The position numbers and the translations under genes were made by a program. From NCBI RefSeq assembly GCF_018687815.1, contig NZ_CP061306.1, positions 1,550,001-1,614,000 on the forward strand: a stretch of 64,000 nucleotides of DNA. Direction: 5' to 3'. Below, one piece after another: positions 42,919 to 51,666 of the stretch (position 1 is its first letter; each line of letters opens with the position of its first letter). This DNA comes from Polynucleobacter sp. JS-JIR-II-b4. GTDB lineage: Bacteria; Pseudomonadota; Gammaproteobacteria; Burkholderiales; Burkholderiaceae. Below the pieces are notes generated by a model that saw nothing but the letters and a program-made list of their open reading frames with translations, was not told where the DNA came from and did not search any database.

Positions 42919-44834
42919 GCGAACTTGCTCTTTAACTTCAGTCGATAGCGCTTATCCGACATAGCCAACACGCCACCTAAAGCCATCAACAGGCAACCAC
43001 CCCAAATCCAATCCACAAAAGGCTTGTAGTAAACACGTACAGCCCAGGATTGATCGGCCAATTCTTCACCTAGTGATACATAAATATCGCGGGTGAGCCC
43101 AGCATTAATCGCTGCCTCAGTCATTGGCATCGTCGAAGAAAAGTAGCTTCGCTTCTCTGGATAAAGATTGATGTGATCGCTGCCATTTTTAGAGAGCAAG
43201 AACGTACCGCGCATTGCCTGGTAATTTGGGCCGCGAGCATTACTAACACCCTGAAGCTGGATTTGATATCCACCAACACTTACTGTATCGCCAGCGGACA
43301 TGCGCACATCTTTTTCTTCTTGATAAGCACCCACCATTGTGACGCCAATCACAAATACCGCAATACCTAAATGCGCCACCTGCATACCAATAAAAGAACG
43401 GGTTGGTTTACCGGCTTTGGCTTGGCGAATAATTTGCATGCAGCCCGAAGCGATTACCCAAAATGCCAACATGAAGCCCATGCCTGCAAGCCAAGTAAAT
43501 TGGCCCATGATTAAGGGAATTCCAACGCCTGCAATCAAAGCGACTGCGCCTGCAATCCATAAACGCTTGATGATGCTAATTAAATTACTCTGCTTCCAGC
43601 TTGCCCATGGACCGATACCCATCAATACCAGCAATGGCACCATGATAGGCACGAATACGCTATTGAAATAAGGAGGGCCTACAGAAATCTTACCTAAATG
43701 CAAAGCATCAATCAGCAATGGATATAGGGTGCCTAGCAAAACAGATCCGGCAGAAACCACTAAAAAGACATTGCCAAGCAAAATCAAAGTTTCTCTGGAG
43801 CTCAAACTAAATTTGCCGCCCATCGAACTCTTAGGCGCACGCCATGCGTAAAGCATCAGAGACGAACCAACGACGAGTGATAAGAAGATCAGAATAAAGA
43901 TGCCACGCCTTGGATCAGTCGCAAACGCATGCACTGAGGTCAGGACGCCCGATCGAACCAAGAAGGTTCCTAGTAGCGATAAGGAGAAGGCAGTAATCGC
44001 CAAGAGCACAGTCCAACTCTTAAATCCGCCGCGCTTTTCGGTAACCGCTAAAGAATGTAACAAAGCAGTACCCACGAGCCAAGGAATAAACGAGGCATTT
44101 TCAACGGGGTCCCAGAACCACCAACCACCCCAACCCAATTCGTAATAAGCCCACCACGAACCCAAAGCAATACCAAGGGTCAGGAAAACCCAAGCAGCGG
44201 TTGTCCAAGGACGTGACCAACGAGCCCAAGCGGCATCCAATCTTCCAGATAATAAGGAGGCAATCGCAAATGCAAAGGCCACAGAAAAACCAACGTAGCC
44301 CATGTACAACATTGGCGGATGAAATACTAAACCCGGATCTTGCAAGAGTGGATTTAATGAGCGGCCATCTTGTGCGGCTGGCAATAAACGCTCAAACGGA
44401 TTTGAGGTTGTTAAAACAAACAGGAGCAAACCACTAGTGACCAAGCCCAAAACGCCAATCACTCGCGCCACCATAAAGTCATCTAATGCTTTAGAAAGCT
44501 GAGCAACTAAAATGGTCCAGGTAGCCAGCAAAAAGATCCACAACAAGAGTGATCCTTCATGACCGCCCCATACTGCACCTAATCGATAAATCACTGGTAG
44601 CTGTGAATTCGAGTGCTCAGCAACATAGAGCACAGAAAAATCATTGGCGTAAAAACTCCAAGCCAAGATTCCAAAAGCAATCGCCAGTAATAAGAAAACT
44701 GTTTGCGCAGCAGGTCTTGCTAGCACCAACCAATCGCGCCGACCAAAGTGCGCGCCCAGCAATGGCAAAACTCCCTGAATGCACGCAATACAAAGCGCCA
44801 GAACTAGTGCGTAGTGCCCAAACTCAGGAATCAT
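42915..44834 (-). CDS. ccmF: Haem lyase CcmF
   Basis: A 639-residue polytopic protein with about 15 helices. The WWD haem-handling motif is in [19 protein letters not shown], and [21 protein letters not shown] is the conserved N-terminal region. It accepts haem from CcmE and ligates it to apocytochrome c. Start and stop codons overlap ccmE and ccmG. Confidence 0.97.
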   Translation of the reverse strand: MIPEFGHYALVLALCIACIQGVLPLLGAHFGRRDWLVLARPAAQTVFLLLAIAFGILAWSFYANDFSVLYVAEHSNSQLPVIYRLGAVWGGHEGSLLLWIFLLATWTILVAQLSKALDDFMVARVIGVLGLVTSGLLLFVLTTSNPFERLLPAAQDGRSLNPLLQDPGLVFHPPMLYMGYVGFSVAFAFAIASLLSGRLDAAWARWSRPWTTAAWVFLTLGIALGSWWAYYELGWGGWWFWDPVENASFIPWLVGTALLHSLAVTEKRGGFKSWTVLLAITAFSLSLLGTFLVRSGVLTSVHAFATDPRRGIFILIFLSLVVGSSLMLYAWRAPKSSMGGKFSLSSRETLILLGNVFLVVSAGSVLLGTLYPLLIDALHLGKISVGPPYFNSVFVPIMVPLLVLMGIGPWASWKQSNLISIIKRLWIAGAVALIAGVGIPLIMGQFTWLAGMGFMLAFWVIASGCMQIIRQAKAGKPTRSFIGMQVAHLGIAVFVIGVTMVGAYQEEKDVRMSAGDTVSVGGYQIQLQGVSNARGPNYQAMRGTFLLSKNGSDHINLYPEKRSYFSSTMPMTEAAINAGLTRDIYVSLGEELADQSWAVRVYYKPFVDWIWGGCLLMALGGVLAMSDKRYRLKLKSKFA

Positions 44835-45265
44835 TTATTCGTTCCGTTTTTTTGAGCTTGCTCTAAAGCATGTTTTGCTTCAGGAGGCATATAGTTCTCG
44901 TCATGTTTAGCTAATACTTCGCTGGCAATAAATTCACCATTCGCATTCATACGACCTTGGATCACGGCACCCTTACCCTCTTTAAACAAATCAGGAAGGA
45001 TGCCGGTATAGGCCACTGGAATATCTTTCACCAGATCAGTAATCACAAAGTGCACGGTTAGGCCATCGCGCTTTAAAGAGCCGTCTTTTACCATGCCACC
45101 AATTCGGAAAGCCTGACCTTGAGGCGCTTTGCCCGCTGACACTTCACTTGGAGTGACGTATAAAGCAATATTGCTATTAAGCGCATTCAAAATTAAGAGT
45201 GCAGCTACACCAATTACGATCAGCGCTGCAACAATCATCAATGCACGTTTATGTCTAGGCTTCAC
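44831..45265 (-). CDS. ccmE: Cytochrome c maturation haem chaperone CcmE
   Basis: A 144-residue membrane-anchored OB-fold protein. The haem-binding His is H121 in [11 protein letters not shown], with Y125 completing Hxxx[18 protein letters not shown] and [14 protein letters not shown] are conserved core strands. It carries haem from CcmABCD to CcmF. Overlapped by ccmD and ccmF at both ends. Confidence 0.97.
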   Translation of the reverse strand: MKPRHKRALMIVAALIVIGVAALLILNALNSNIALYVTPSEVSAGKAPQGQAFRIGGMVKDGSLKRDGLTVHFVITDLVKDIPVAYTGILPDLFKEGKGAVIQGRMNANGEFIASEVLAKHDENYMPPEAKHALEQAQKNGTNK

Positions 45266-45450
45266 TTACTAATCTCTTTATCAAACTGCTCAGCTAATTG
45301 CTCTTGCTTCAACCGCCGTACGATTGCTCTAAAGCGAGCACGCGCCATGAGGGGTTCCAATATCAATACCAGCGCACAAACACCAAAACTACTCCACACA
45401 TACAGTGCGTAGCCGCCCATGGCAAAAAACTCAGAAGGGCTATTCCACAT
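45262..45450 (-). CDS. ccmD: Haem exporter subunit CcmD
   Basis: A 62-residue protein with one membrane helix. The N-terminal [20 protein letters not shown] is typical of CcmD, followed by a basic cytoplasmic tail. CcmD helps release haem-loaded CcmE. It begins at the ccmC stop (TGATG) and ends inside the ccmE start. Confidence 0.93.
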   Translation of the reverse strand: MWNSPSEFFAMGGYALYVWSSFGVCALVLILEPLMARARFRAIVRRLKQEQLAEQFDKEISK

Positions 45451-46220
45451 CAGATTTTCACCTCAATTGATTGTCTCACCCAATCAGCATGGGCTTCACG
45501 CTCCAAAATGATTGCCCTCACTCGCATTAAGGTGACTGCAATGGTGTACATCCAAAGACATAAAGCCATCAACAGCATTCCCAAGAGCATGGTTTGTGCC
45601 ATCGCCGGGGCTTTTGTGAGAGAAACGGAGGCGCCTTGATGCAAGGTGTTCCACCATTTCACTGAGAAATAAATAATCGGTACGTTTACAACGCCTACTA
45701 AAGCCAAAATGGCACTCGCCTTATCGGCACGGCGAGGGTCATCAATGGAGGCTCGCAAGGCAATAAAGCCTAAATATAAAAAGAGAAGAATTAACTCTGA
45801 AGTAAGGCGAGCATCCCAAACCCACCAGGCACCCCACATGGGCTTACCCCAGAATGCCCCGGTCCAAAGAGATAGAAATGCCATCCAAGCGCCTATAGGG
45901 GCAAGAGCCTGCGCCATCATGGCAGACAAACGGGCATTAAAGACCAGTCCTAATCCTGCCCATGTAGCCATGACTAAATAAATAAACATCGACATCCAGG
46001 ATGCGGGCACATGAATAAAAATGATGCGATAGCCCTGCCCTTGCACGGCATCGACAGGCGCAACAAAGAAGCTAATCCACAAACCAGCAGCGCCAAATAA
46101 AAAAGTTAAGACCCAGAAGAATGGGATGAGCTTACCCGCCACCGGATAAAAAGTGCTAGGGCTAGATAACTTAAACCAGTTAACTACGCGATGATTAGAA
46201 AAAGTATTTATCGGATTCAT
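45450..46220 (-). CDS. ccmC: Haem exporter/CcmC
   Basis: A 256-residue six-helix protein. The WWD motif is in MWGAWWVWDARLTSELILLF. Haem histidine regions are visible in IIFIHVPASWMSMF and WWNTLHQG. CcmC loads haem onto CcmE. Its ATG overlaps the ccmB stop. Confidence 0.96.
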   Translation of the reverse strand: MNPINTFSNHRVVNWFKLSSPSTFYPVAGKLIPFFWVLTFLFGAAGLWISFFVAPVDAVQGQGYRIIFIHVPASWMSMFIYLVMATWAGLGLVFNARLSAMMAQALAPIGAWMAFLSLWTGAFWGKPMWGAWWVWDARLTSELILLFLYLGFIALRASIDDPRRADKASAILALVGVVNVPIIYFSVKWWNTLHQGASVSLTKAPAMAQTMLLGMLLMALCLWMYTIAVTLMRVRAIILEREAHADWVRQSIEVKI

Positions 46221-46882
46221 TCAATTGCAATCTTTACAGCAGCACTACTTACCCAAGGAACAAATGCTAAAGCCAAAATCAATAACGCGCCTAGCAATGA
46301 AAAATGGCCTGACGTATCCAAACCCACACTATTAGCATATACGGCGCCAGCGCCAAAAATGAGAACCGGAATATATAAAGGCAATATCAATAAGCTTAAT
46401 AGTACGCTGCCGCCTCTGACACCCAAGGTTAAGGCTGCACCTATGGATCCTAGTAAGGATAGCACCGGGGTACCTAATAATAGGGTTCCCATCAGTACAT
46501 ACAAAGAACTGGCATCCAGATCAAACTGAATGCCGATGATCGGGGCTAAGAGCACGAGTGGTAGTCCACTCACCATCCAATGGGCAATAATTTTTCCAGT
46601 TACTAACAAGACCATAGGCTGCGGCGACAAGGCAAGCTGCTCTAAAGCGCCGTCTTGGTAGTCTGCGGCAAACATCCGATGCAAGCCTAATAGAGTAGAC
46701 AGTAAGGCTGCAACCCAAAGAACGCCTGGAGCAATCTTACGCAGCAAAGCAGCATCCGCACCAATACCCAATGGAAACAAACTAGTCACCACGACAAAAA
46801 AGAAGAGGGCTGTGAGCACCTCGCTCTTGCGGCGCATAACCAAGAGCAAATCACGGCGAATGATAGCTAGTAAAGCATTCAT
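46217..46882 (-). CDS. ccmB: Haem exporter permease CcmB
   Basis: A 221-residue six-helix ABC permease. RDLLLVMRRKSEVLTALFFF opens it and LSPQPMVLLVTGKIIAHWM matches the CcmB core. It pairs with CcmA to drive release of haem-CcmE. Overlaps ccmA and ccmC by ATGA. Confidence 0.94.
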   Translation of the reverse strand: MNALLAIIRRDLLLVMRRKSEVLTALFFFVVVTSLFPLGIGADAALLRKIAPGVLWVAALLSTLLGLHRMFAADYQDGALEQLALSPQPMVLLVTGKIIAHWMVSGLPLVLLAPIIGIQFDLDASSLYVLMGTLLLGTPVLSLLGSIGAALTLGVRGGSVLLSLLILPLYIPVLIFGAGAVYANSVGLDTSGHFSLLGALLILALAFVPWVSSAAVKIAIE

Positions 46883-47526
46883 AGATCTAGCACCCTCACA
46901 CGCGGAAGATCCACTGCTTGATGGCTAGTCAGTACCACTAGACCACCTTGCTCCACATGTTCTGCTATTAACCCTTGCAAATCTTGTACGGCATGAATAT
47001 CCAGTGTATTGAATGGCTCATCCAAAATCCACAGCTTCGCTTGACGCGTCAACATACGCGCCATTAAGACTCGGCGCTTTTGTCCAGCCGATAAACAACC
47101 GACTGGTAGGCTCTCGCGCCCACGCAATCCAAAACGCCAGAGGGCTGCTAAAGCCTTATCAACCGGTAAATGAATATCGTCTAGCACTGCATACAGCTGC
47201 AGATTTTCCAAGGCAGTGAGATCCTCTTTCAGAGCATCACGATGCCCCAGGAATAAAAGCTCCCGATGATATGTAGAAGGGTCTTTAGCGACTGACTGAT
47301 GATTCCAAAGAACCTCTCCCACCTCTGGTTTAGAAAGTCCCGTCAGGAGTCTTAAGAGGCTAGTTTTTCCGACCCCGTTCTCACCGCGCACATGCAGGCA
47401 CTCTCCAGCCGTCACTGTCAGATTCAGATTTTGAAATAATTGTCGCTCCCCACGAATACAAGTCAGCGCACGAGCTTCGAGCGTCAAATGCGGTGTATTG
47501 GAGGAGGAATGAGTATCAACTGTCAT
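46879..47526 (-). CDS. ccmA: ABC transporter ATP-binding protein CcmA
   Basis: A 215-residue ABC ATPase, first gene of the ccm operon. Walker A is GENGVGKTS (about residue 49), the ABC signature is CLSAGQKRRV, Walker B is KLWILDEPF and the switch His is in LTSHQAV. It powers CcmABCD, which frees haem-CcmE from CcmC. No clear ribosome site is seen before ATG 47526. Promoter elements should lie between it and the terminator at 47671. Confidence 0.95.
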   Translation of the reverse strand: MTVDTHSSSNTPHLTLEARALTCIRGERQLFQNLNLTVTAGECLHVRGENGVGKTSLLRLLTGLSKPEVGEVLWNHQSVAKDPSTYHRELLFLGHRDALKEDLTALENLQLYAVLDDIHLPVDKALAALWRFGLRGRESLPVGCLSAGQKRRVLMARMLTRQAKLWILDEPFNTLDIHAVQDLQGLIAEHVEQGGLVVLTSHQAVDLPRVRVLDL

Positions 47527-47601
47527 GAGGGCTTGGGGCTTGAATCAACCACCCATGGCATTGTCCAAGAGCCCCTAAGAGCTGTCAAACCAGCAAAAGT
47601 G

Positions 47602-47629
47602 GAATTAAAGGAATAATCCCTTTTAATTC
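47602..47629. promoter_or_regulatory. Inverted repeat in the ccm upstream region
   Basis: GAATTAAAGG (47602-47611) is matched by CCTTTTAATTC (47619-47629), an imperfect dyad with one bulged T. It lies about 75 bases upstream of ccmA and may be an operator or part of the promoter. Its function is unknown. Confidence 0.3.
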
Positions 47630-47670
47630 AATTACTTATGAAATTATAAACCGAGTCGGCCGAGAATGAA

Positions 47671-47694
47671 AAAACCACCCGTAGGTGGTTTTTC
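47671..47694. terminator. Intrinsic terminator after the yceI gene
   Basis: AAAAACCACC (47671-47680) and GGTGGTTTTT (47685-47694) form a stem around CGTA. On the minus strand it is followed by further T residues and ends the marR-yceI gene set before ccmA. Confidence 0.85.
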
Positions 47695-47720
47695 AGATGA
47701 CATCAGCCCAACAAAAGGAA

Positions 47721-48293
47721 TTAATCCTTTTTTGAACCCTCAATAGCAATCATGATGGTTACATCGTCACCTACGTTCGGTGCGTATTTGCCCATATTGA
47801 ATTCTGTGCGCTTCACTTTTGTTTCAGCATTGGCACCGCAATAATCAGCACCAGACATTGGATGTTTTTTGCACTCAAAATTAGTGATATTCAATGTAAC
47901 TGGCTTACTTACACCCTTCAATGTCAACACACCTTTTAAAGCAACCGGTTTTTCACCTTTAAAAATCATATCGTTTGATTGAAAGATAGCAGTTGGAAAC
48001 TGTGTCGTCGATAGAAAATCTTCGCCCTGAATATGGCTGTTAAACAAAGTAGATCCAGTATCAACAGATTTCGTATCAATCGTAATATCTGCGCTACCCT
48101 TTTTAGCTGTCTGATCAATAGTTACAGTACCAGTAACGGTATTAAAGCGACTAGTCTGATTTGAAAAACCTAAATGGTTATATTCAAATTGAGCAAAAGT
48201 ATGGTTTGCATCTGCAGTGTAGGTTACTGGCGCGGCAAAAACAGAGCTAAGGCCAATAGTTGCAAATAAAGCGATAAGTAATTTTGATTTCAT
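47721..48293 (-). CDS. YceI family periplasmic protein (first copy)
   Basis: A 190-residue lipocalin-like secreted protein. The signal peptide ends VFAAPVTY. Family features: DANHTFAQFEYNHLGFSNQ at the mature start, IQGEDFLSTTQFPTAIFQS and FKGEKPVALKGVLTLKGVS. YceI proteins bind isoprenoids such as polyprenyl or ubiquinone-type molecules. ATG at 48293 has AGGAGAATT upstream. It is 46 bases after the second YceI copy on the same strand. Confidence 0.93.
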   Translation of the reverse strand: MKSKLLIALFATIGLSSVFAAPVTYTADANHTFAQFEYNHLGFSNQTSRFNTVTGTVTIDQTAKKGSADITIDTKSVDTGSTLFNSHIQGEDFLSTTQFPTAIFQSNDMIFKGEKPVALKGVLTLKGVSKPVTLNITNFECKKHPMSGADYCGANAETKVKRTEFNMGKYAPNVGDDVTIMIAIEGSKKD

Positions 48294-48339
48294 GTAATTC
48301 TCCTGATTAAAAATTGAATAAGTAAGTTAATTTGTAAAA

Positions 48340-48927
48340 CTATTTTTGATTTAAGACTAAGTGAACATTGACTGGCACCTCATTGGCAACTGCAGAAGTG
48401 TCTGCCCAGTTTCCAGCACCCAAGCCAAAATCCAACCTCAGCACCTGAAAGCTGGCATCAAAGACCATCTGCTTGCCTTGCAGCTGATACTTCACGGATA
48501 TCAACAGTGGCACAGCTTTGCCCTTGATGGTTAGGGTTCCATGGGCATCCAAACTATTGGGGCCTGTAATCTTTACAGAATCCGTTACATAGCTGGCAGT
48601 TGGAAAGAGTTTTGTACTGAACCAGTCTTTTCCTTTTGCCTCTTCTTGCAACTCTTCCCCACCAGCATTAAAACTTGAGATTTCAATAATGAGGTTAGCC
48701 TTCGCTTTTTCTGGCTCATCTGAATTAAATAAAACCTTCCCAGAAAATTTTCCAAAACTTCCAGAGATCTTTGAGCCCATCAATTTACTTGTAAAAGTAA
48801 TTTTGCTTTTCGAGGCATCAATAGATGAATACTCCACCGCATAAGCCGAGCTTGCAGCGCTAATGAATAGCATCGCTAATAAAGCCTGTGCCAACATCCC
48901 TAAATGTAATGAGCATTTACTTTTCAC
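48340..48927 (-). CDS. YceI family periplasmic protein (second copy)
   Basis: A 195-residue paralogue with signal peptide ending AYAVEYS. It has DASKSKITFTSKLMGSKISG, FSTKLFPTASYVTDS and LDAHGTLTIKGKAVPLLI. The best start is GTG at 48927, with GGAGGG seven bases before; the frame stays open to 48942. The gene therefore overlaps the end of the cytochrome b561 gene by 11 bases. In E. coli yceI follows the cytochrome b561 gene yceJ, the same order. Confidence 0.9.
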   Translation of the reverse strand: MKSKCSLHLGMLAQALLAMLFISAASSAYAVEYSSIDASKSKITFTSKLMGSKISGSFGKFSGKVLFNSDEPEKAKANLIIEISSFNAGGEELQEEAKGKDWFSTKLFPTASYVTDSVKITGPNSLDAHGTLTIKGKAVPLLISVKYQLQGKQMVFDASFQVLRLDFGLGAGNWADTSAVANEVPVNVHLVLNQK

Positions 48928-49465
48928 GGCTAGACCCTCCAAAGGTCATACGACTTAATAAGCCATCTTTATCGATATATTGATGCTTTAGCGCAGCCAA
49001 AATATGAAGTCCAACCAAAGCCATTAATCCATTGGCCAGAAACTCATGGATCTCCTTCAGCTGATGGCCAAGTGCCTTATCTTTATCTACCAGATCCGGC
49101 AATTCAAATAAGCCAAAGTAGTTGACGGTATAGCCCTTAGCGGAACTCATTAACCAGCCCACAATCGGAATCAGAAGCATCAATAAGTACAGCGCAAGAT
49201 GGGTTAGCTTCATTGCACGCTCTTGCCAGGCTGGCAATGCGAGGTTTAATGCAGGAGCTGGATGAATTGAGCGCCACAATAAGCGCAGAACCACCAAAAA
49301 GAATATGGTGACACCAAGCCATTTGTGCCAGCTGATTCCTGTAATTCTGAGTGGACTCAATGGAATATCATCCACGGCAATTGCAATTGACCATGTTGCG
49401 AATATCAAGAGCGCCATCACCCAATGCAAGATGATGGCAACAGAGGTGTATCTGACTTTATTCAT
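48917..49465 (-). CDS. Cytochrome b561 (YceJ-like)
   Basis: A 182-residue, four-helix haem b protein. The haem histidines are in IILHWVMALLIF, ISWHKWLGVTIFFLVVLR, LKEIHEFLANGLMALVGLH and HILAALKHQYI. Such proteins exchange electrons between quinol and periplasmic acceptors or protect against superoxide. Its ATG overlaps the stop of the flavodoxin gene by one base and its stop overlaps the YceI start, so the genes are translationally coupled. Confidence 0.93.
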   Translation of the reverse strand: MNKVRYTSVAIILHWVMALLIFATWSIAIAVDDIPLSPLRITGISWHKWLGVTIFFLVVLRLLWRSIHPAPALNLALPAWQERAMKLTHLALYLLMLLIPIVGWLMSSAKGYTVNYFGLFELPDLVDKDKALGHQLKEIHEFLANGLMALVGLHILAALKHQYIDKDGLLSRMTFGGSSREK

Positions 49466-50019
49466 TATCCGCGCAACTGTTTGGTAATTTTTGCAATACG
49501 CTCGCCATACAGTCTTGCAGTCTCTAGATCACCCACATTCACTTCATCAGCACTTGCATCGGATGGTGTTTGCATCATTGCACCCGCAGATGAACCTACA
49601 TAGTTAATGTCATCGCGCTTTGCGGCCTTAGAATTCGATGGCATCAATCCAGTGCCAACCCAAAGACCAGAATGCTGCATAGCCAAAGTAAAGAAATAAT
49701 GTAAGGTTGAATGCTTATCACCATTCATTGTTGCTGAATTCGTAAAACCACCGAAAACCTTGTCTTTCCACTGTTGTGAAAACCATTGCTTAGAGCTAAC
49801 GTCAGCAAACTTCTTAAACTGCCAACTCACCGTACCCATATAGGTTGGAGAGCCAAACACAATAGCGTCAGCATCATTGAGTGTCGCCCATTGCGCATCA
49901 GTAATATTGCCCTCAGCGTCAATGGCAATCAATGTTCCATTAGCGCCTTTAGCAATAGCCTCAGCCTGCTTTACAGTGTGTCCATAACCACTATGAAATA
50001 CGACAGCTAATTTACTCAT
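49465..50019 (-). CDS. Flavodoxin/WrbA-like NAD(P)H:quinone oxidoreductase family protein
   Basis: A 184-residue flavodoxin-fold protein. The FMN phosphate loop is VVFHSGYGHTVKQAEAIA near the N terminus, and DAIVFGSPTYMGTVSWQFKK matches WrbA-type proteins. Such enzymes make two-electron quinone reductions and so avoid radical formation. ATG at 50019 has AGGAGA six bases upstream and is preferred over the TTG at 50022. It follows marR by 31 bases. Confidence 0.88.
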   Translation of the reverse strand: MSKLAVVFHSGYGHTVKQAEAIAKGANGTLIAIDAEGNITDAQWATLNDADAIVFGSPTYMGTVSWQFKKFADVSSKQWFSQQWKDKVFGGFTNSATMNGDKHSTLHYFFTLAMQHSGLWVGTGLMPSNSKAAKRDDINYVGSSAGAMMQTPSDASADEVNVGDLETARLYGERIAKITKQLRG

Positions 50020-50050
50020 CAATTTCTCCTTAAAAATATTGACTTGATGT

Positions 50051-50470
50051 TTATGATTTAAAAGCGTCTTTCAGCAACCGCAATGACTCTTCTAATTGCT
50101 TTAATTCATTTGATGATAATTTCTTAAATGCACCATTTAGATATTCCAAATGCTCTGGAAATACTTTCTCAAATAAAGACTGTCCAGATGTCGTCAAACC
50201 AATCAGCTGACTACGCGCATCTTGAGAATTTGTCTGACGAAGAATGAGACCTTTTGCTTCCAAGCGCTCTAGCACCCCCGTTAACGTTCCCTTGGTCACC
50301 AGTGTTTTCTCACCTAACTCCTTACAAGTCATCGGCAACTGATTGCCCAACGTGGCAATCACATCAAACTGGGTCATCGTTAAACCCATTGCTGCTATGT
50401 GCGGAGCTGAATAACGCTCAAACGCTTGATAGGCAGAAACGAGGTTTCTCAGGACGGGTAAAAAGTTCAT
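50051..50470 (-). CDS. MarR family transcription regulator
   Basis: A 139-residue winged-helix repressor type protein. It has MTCKELGEKTLVTKGTLTGV as the recognition HTH and LILRQTNSQDARSQLIGLT as the wing with the conserved D-R. It heads a minus-strand operon with a flavodoxin, a cytochrome b561 and two YceI proteins. A tandem operator-like repeat lies just upstream. MarR proteins often respond to quinones or phenolic compounds, in line with the genes that follow. Confidence 0.93.
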   Translation of the reverse strand: MNFLPVLRNLVSAYQAFERYSAPHIAAMGLTMTQFDVIATLGNQLPMTCKELGEKTLVTKGTLTGVLERLEAKGLILRQTNSQDARSQLIGLTTSGQSLFEKVFPEHLEYLNGAFKKLSSNELKQLEESLRLLKDAFKS

Positions 50471-50483
50471 AAATCTTATTTAA

Positions 50484-50521
50484 AGTACTAGTTAGAACTA
50501 ATATAGTACTAATACGAACTA
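50484..50521. promoter_or_regulatory. Tandem 17-bp operator-like repeat upstream of marR
   Basis: Two copies of AGTACTANTNNGAACTA (50484-50500 and 50505-50521) start 21 bp apart, about two helical turns. The first contains the perfect dyad TAGTT-AG-AACTA. It lies 14 bases upstream of the marR start codon, the usual place for autoregulation. Confidence 0.65.
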
Positions 50522-50586
50522 TTTGCAATAAAAAACTAAGAAGCCTTCTATTTATAGGGTTTAAAGCAAGTAATACATTGCAATTA

Positions 50587-50638
50587 GGAAGTGCTAGCTC
50601 ACGAGGTTAGCCTCTGTTAGCTTCCTTGGCTAGCGCTT
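50587..50638. other. Structured intergenic segment downstream of the Bug gene
   Basis: AAGTGCTAGC (50589-50598) pairs with GCTAGCGCTT (50629-50638) around an inner GAGG/CCTC hairpin, and GGAAG near 50587 could instead pair with CTTCC at 50621-50625. It may be a 3' end structure of the minus-strand Bug transcript. There is no T tail. Confidence 0.35.
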
Positions 50639-50675
50639 AGCGCACAGAGCGAGACACGCCTGGCTTTATAGGGCT

Positions 50676-51647
50676 CTACTCTGGCTTGATGCCAGCACTC
50701 TTAATAATCTTGCCCCAGCGAACCGATTCCTTCTTTTGAAATACTCCGAATGCCTCTGGTGTCATAGCGTAATACTTTGCACCCTCTGCTTCCAGCTTCT
50801 TTTGAACTGCTGGCTGCTGCATGATTTTGGCAACTTCATCATGTAATTTTTTAACAACTGCAGGTGGAGTACCTGCTGGAGCAAATAGACCAATCCAATT
50901 CTTTACATCAAAGCCCGGCAAGGTTTCGCTAATACTTGGCAAATCTGGCATAGATGGATCTCGCCCTGCGCCAGTGACAGCCAAACCTCGCAATTTATCA
51001 CTTTTGACATAAGGAAGAATAGTGGGCATGGTTGCAAACATCACTTGAGTTTGACCCCCAATGAGATCAGTAATAGCTAAGGCATTTCCTTTGTAAGGAA
51101 TATGCGTCATATCCACTTTTGTAGTCATTACAAAAAGCTCTCCCGCTAAATGACTGGCGGTACCGATGCCCCCTGAACCGTAAGAAACTTTTCCTGGGTT
51201 TGCTTTCAGATAAGCAATTAACTCGGCAACATTTTTAACGGGTAAATTTGGATTAACCGCTAACAAACCTTCTGCATCCAATACGAATACCACAGGCACA
51301 AAATCCTTCAGGGGATCATAGGGCATGTTTTTAACCAAGTAGGGATTAACAGCATGTGTACCAATACTTCCCATGATTAAGGTATAGCCGTCTGCTGGCG
51401 ATTTAGCCACAAAGTCGGCGCCAATGTTTCCAACGCCACCTGCCTTGTTTTCCACAATGACTGGCTGCCCAAAAGACTCGCTCAAGCCCTGCGCAATGAT
51501 GCGGGAGAATCCATCCGCAATCCCACCTGTGGCAAAAGGAGAAATGATTTTAATTTGGTGGTTCGGGTAAGCACCTGCTTGGGCGTAGGTGTTTTGATAA
51601 GCAAACAAGCCGAGCATCAGAGTAAAGATGAATGTAATTTTTTTCAT
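50676..51647 (-). CDS. Bug/TctC family substrate-binding protein
   Basis: A 323-residue periplasmic binding protein with signal peptide ending NTYAQAG. Motifs: QIKIISPFATGGIADGFSR, VIVENKAGGVGNIGADFVA, SPADGYTLIMG and IPYKGNALAITDLIGGQ. It follows an unexported PBP2-type protein by 19 bases on the minus strand, so the two are probably one operon. Confidence 0.93.
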   Translation of the reverse strand: MKKITFIFTLMLGLFAYQNTYAQAGAYPNHQIKIISPFATGGIADGFSRIIAQGLSESFGQPVIVENKAGGVGNIGADFVAKSPADGYTLIMGSIGTHAVNPYLVKNMPYDPLKDFVPVVFVLDAEGLLAVNPNLPVKNVAELIAYLKANPGKVSYGSGGIGTASHLAGELFVMTTKVDMTHIPYKGNALAITDLIGGQTQVMFATMPTILPYVKSDKLRGLAVTGAGRDPSMPDLPSISETLPGFDVKNWIGLFAPAGTPPAVVKKLHDEVAKIMQQPAVQKKLEAEGAKYYAMTPEAFGVFQKKESVRWGKIIKSAGIKPE

Positions 51648-51666
51648 ATTATTTTGCTACCGATCT

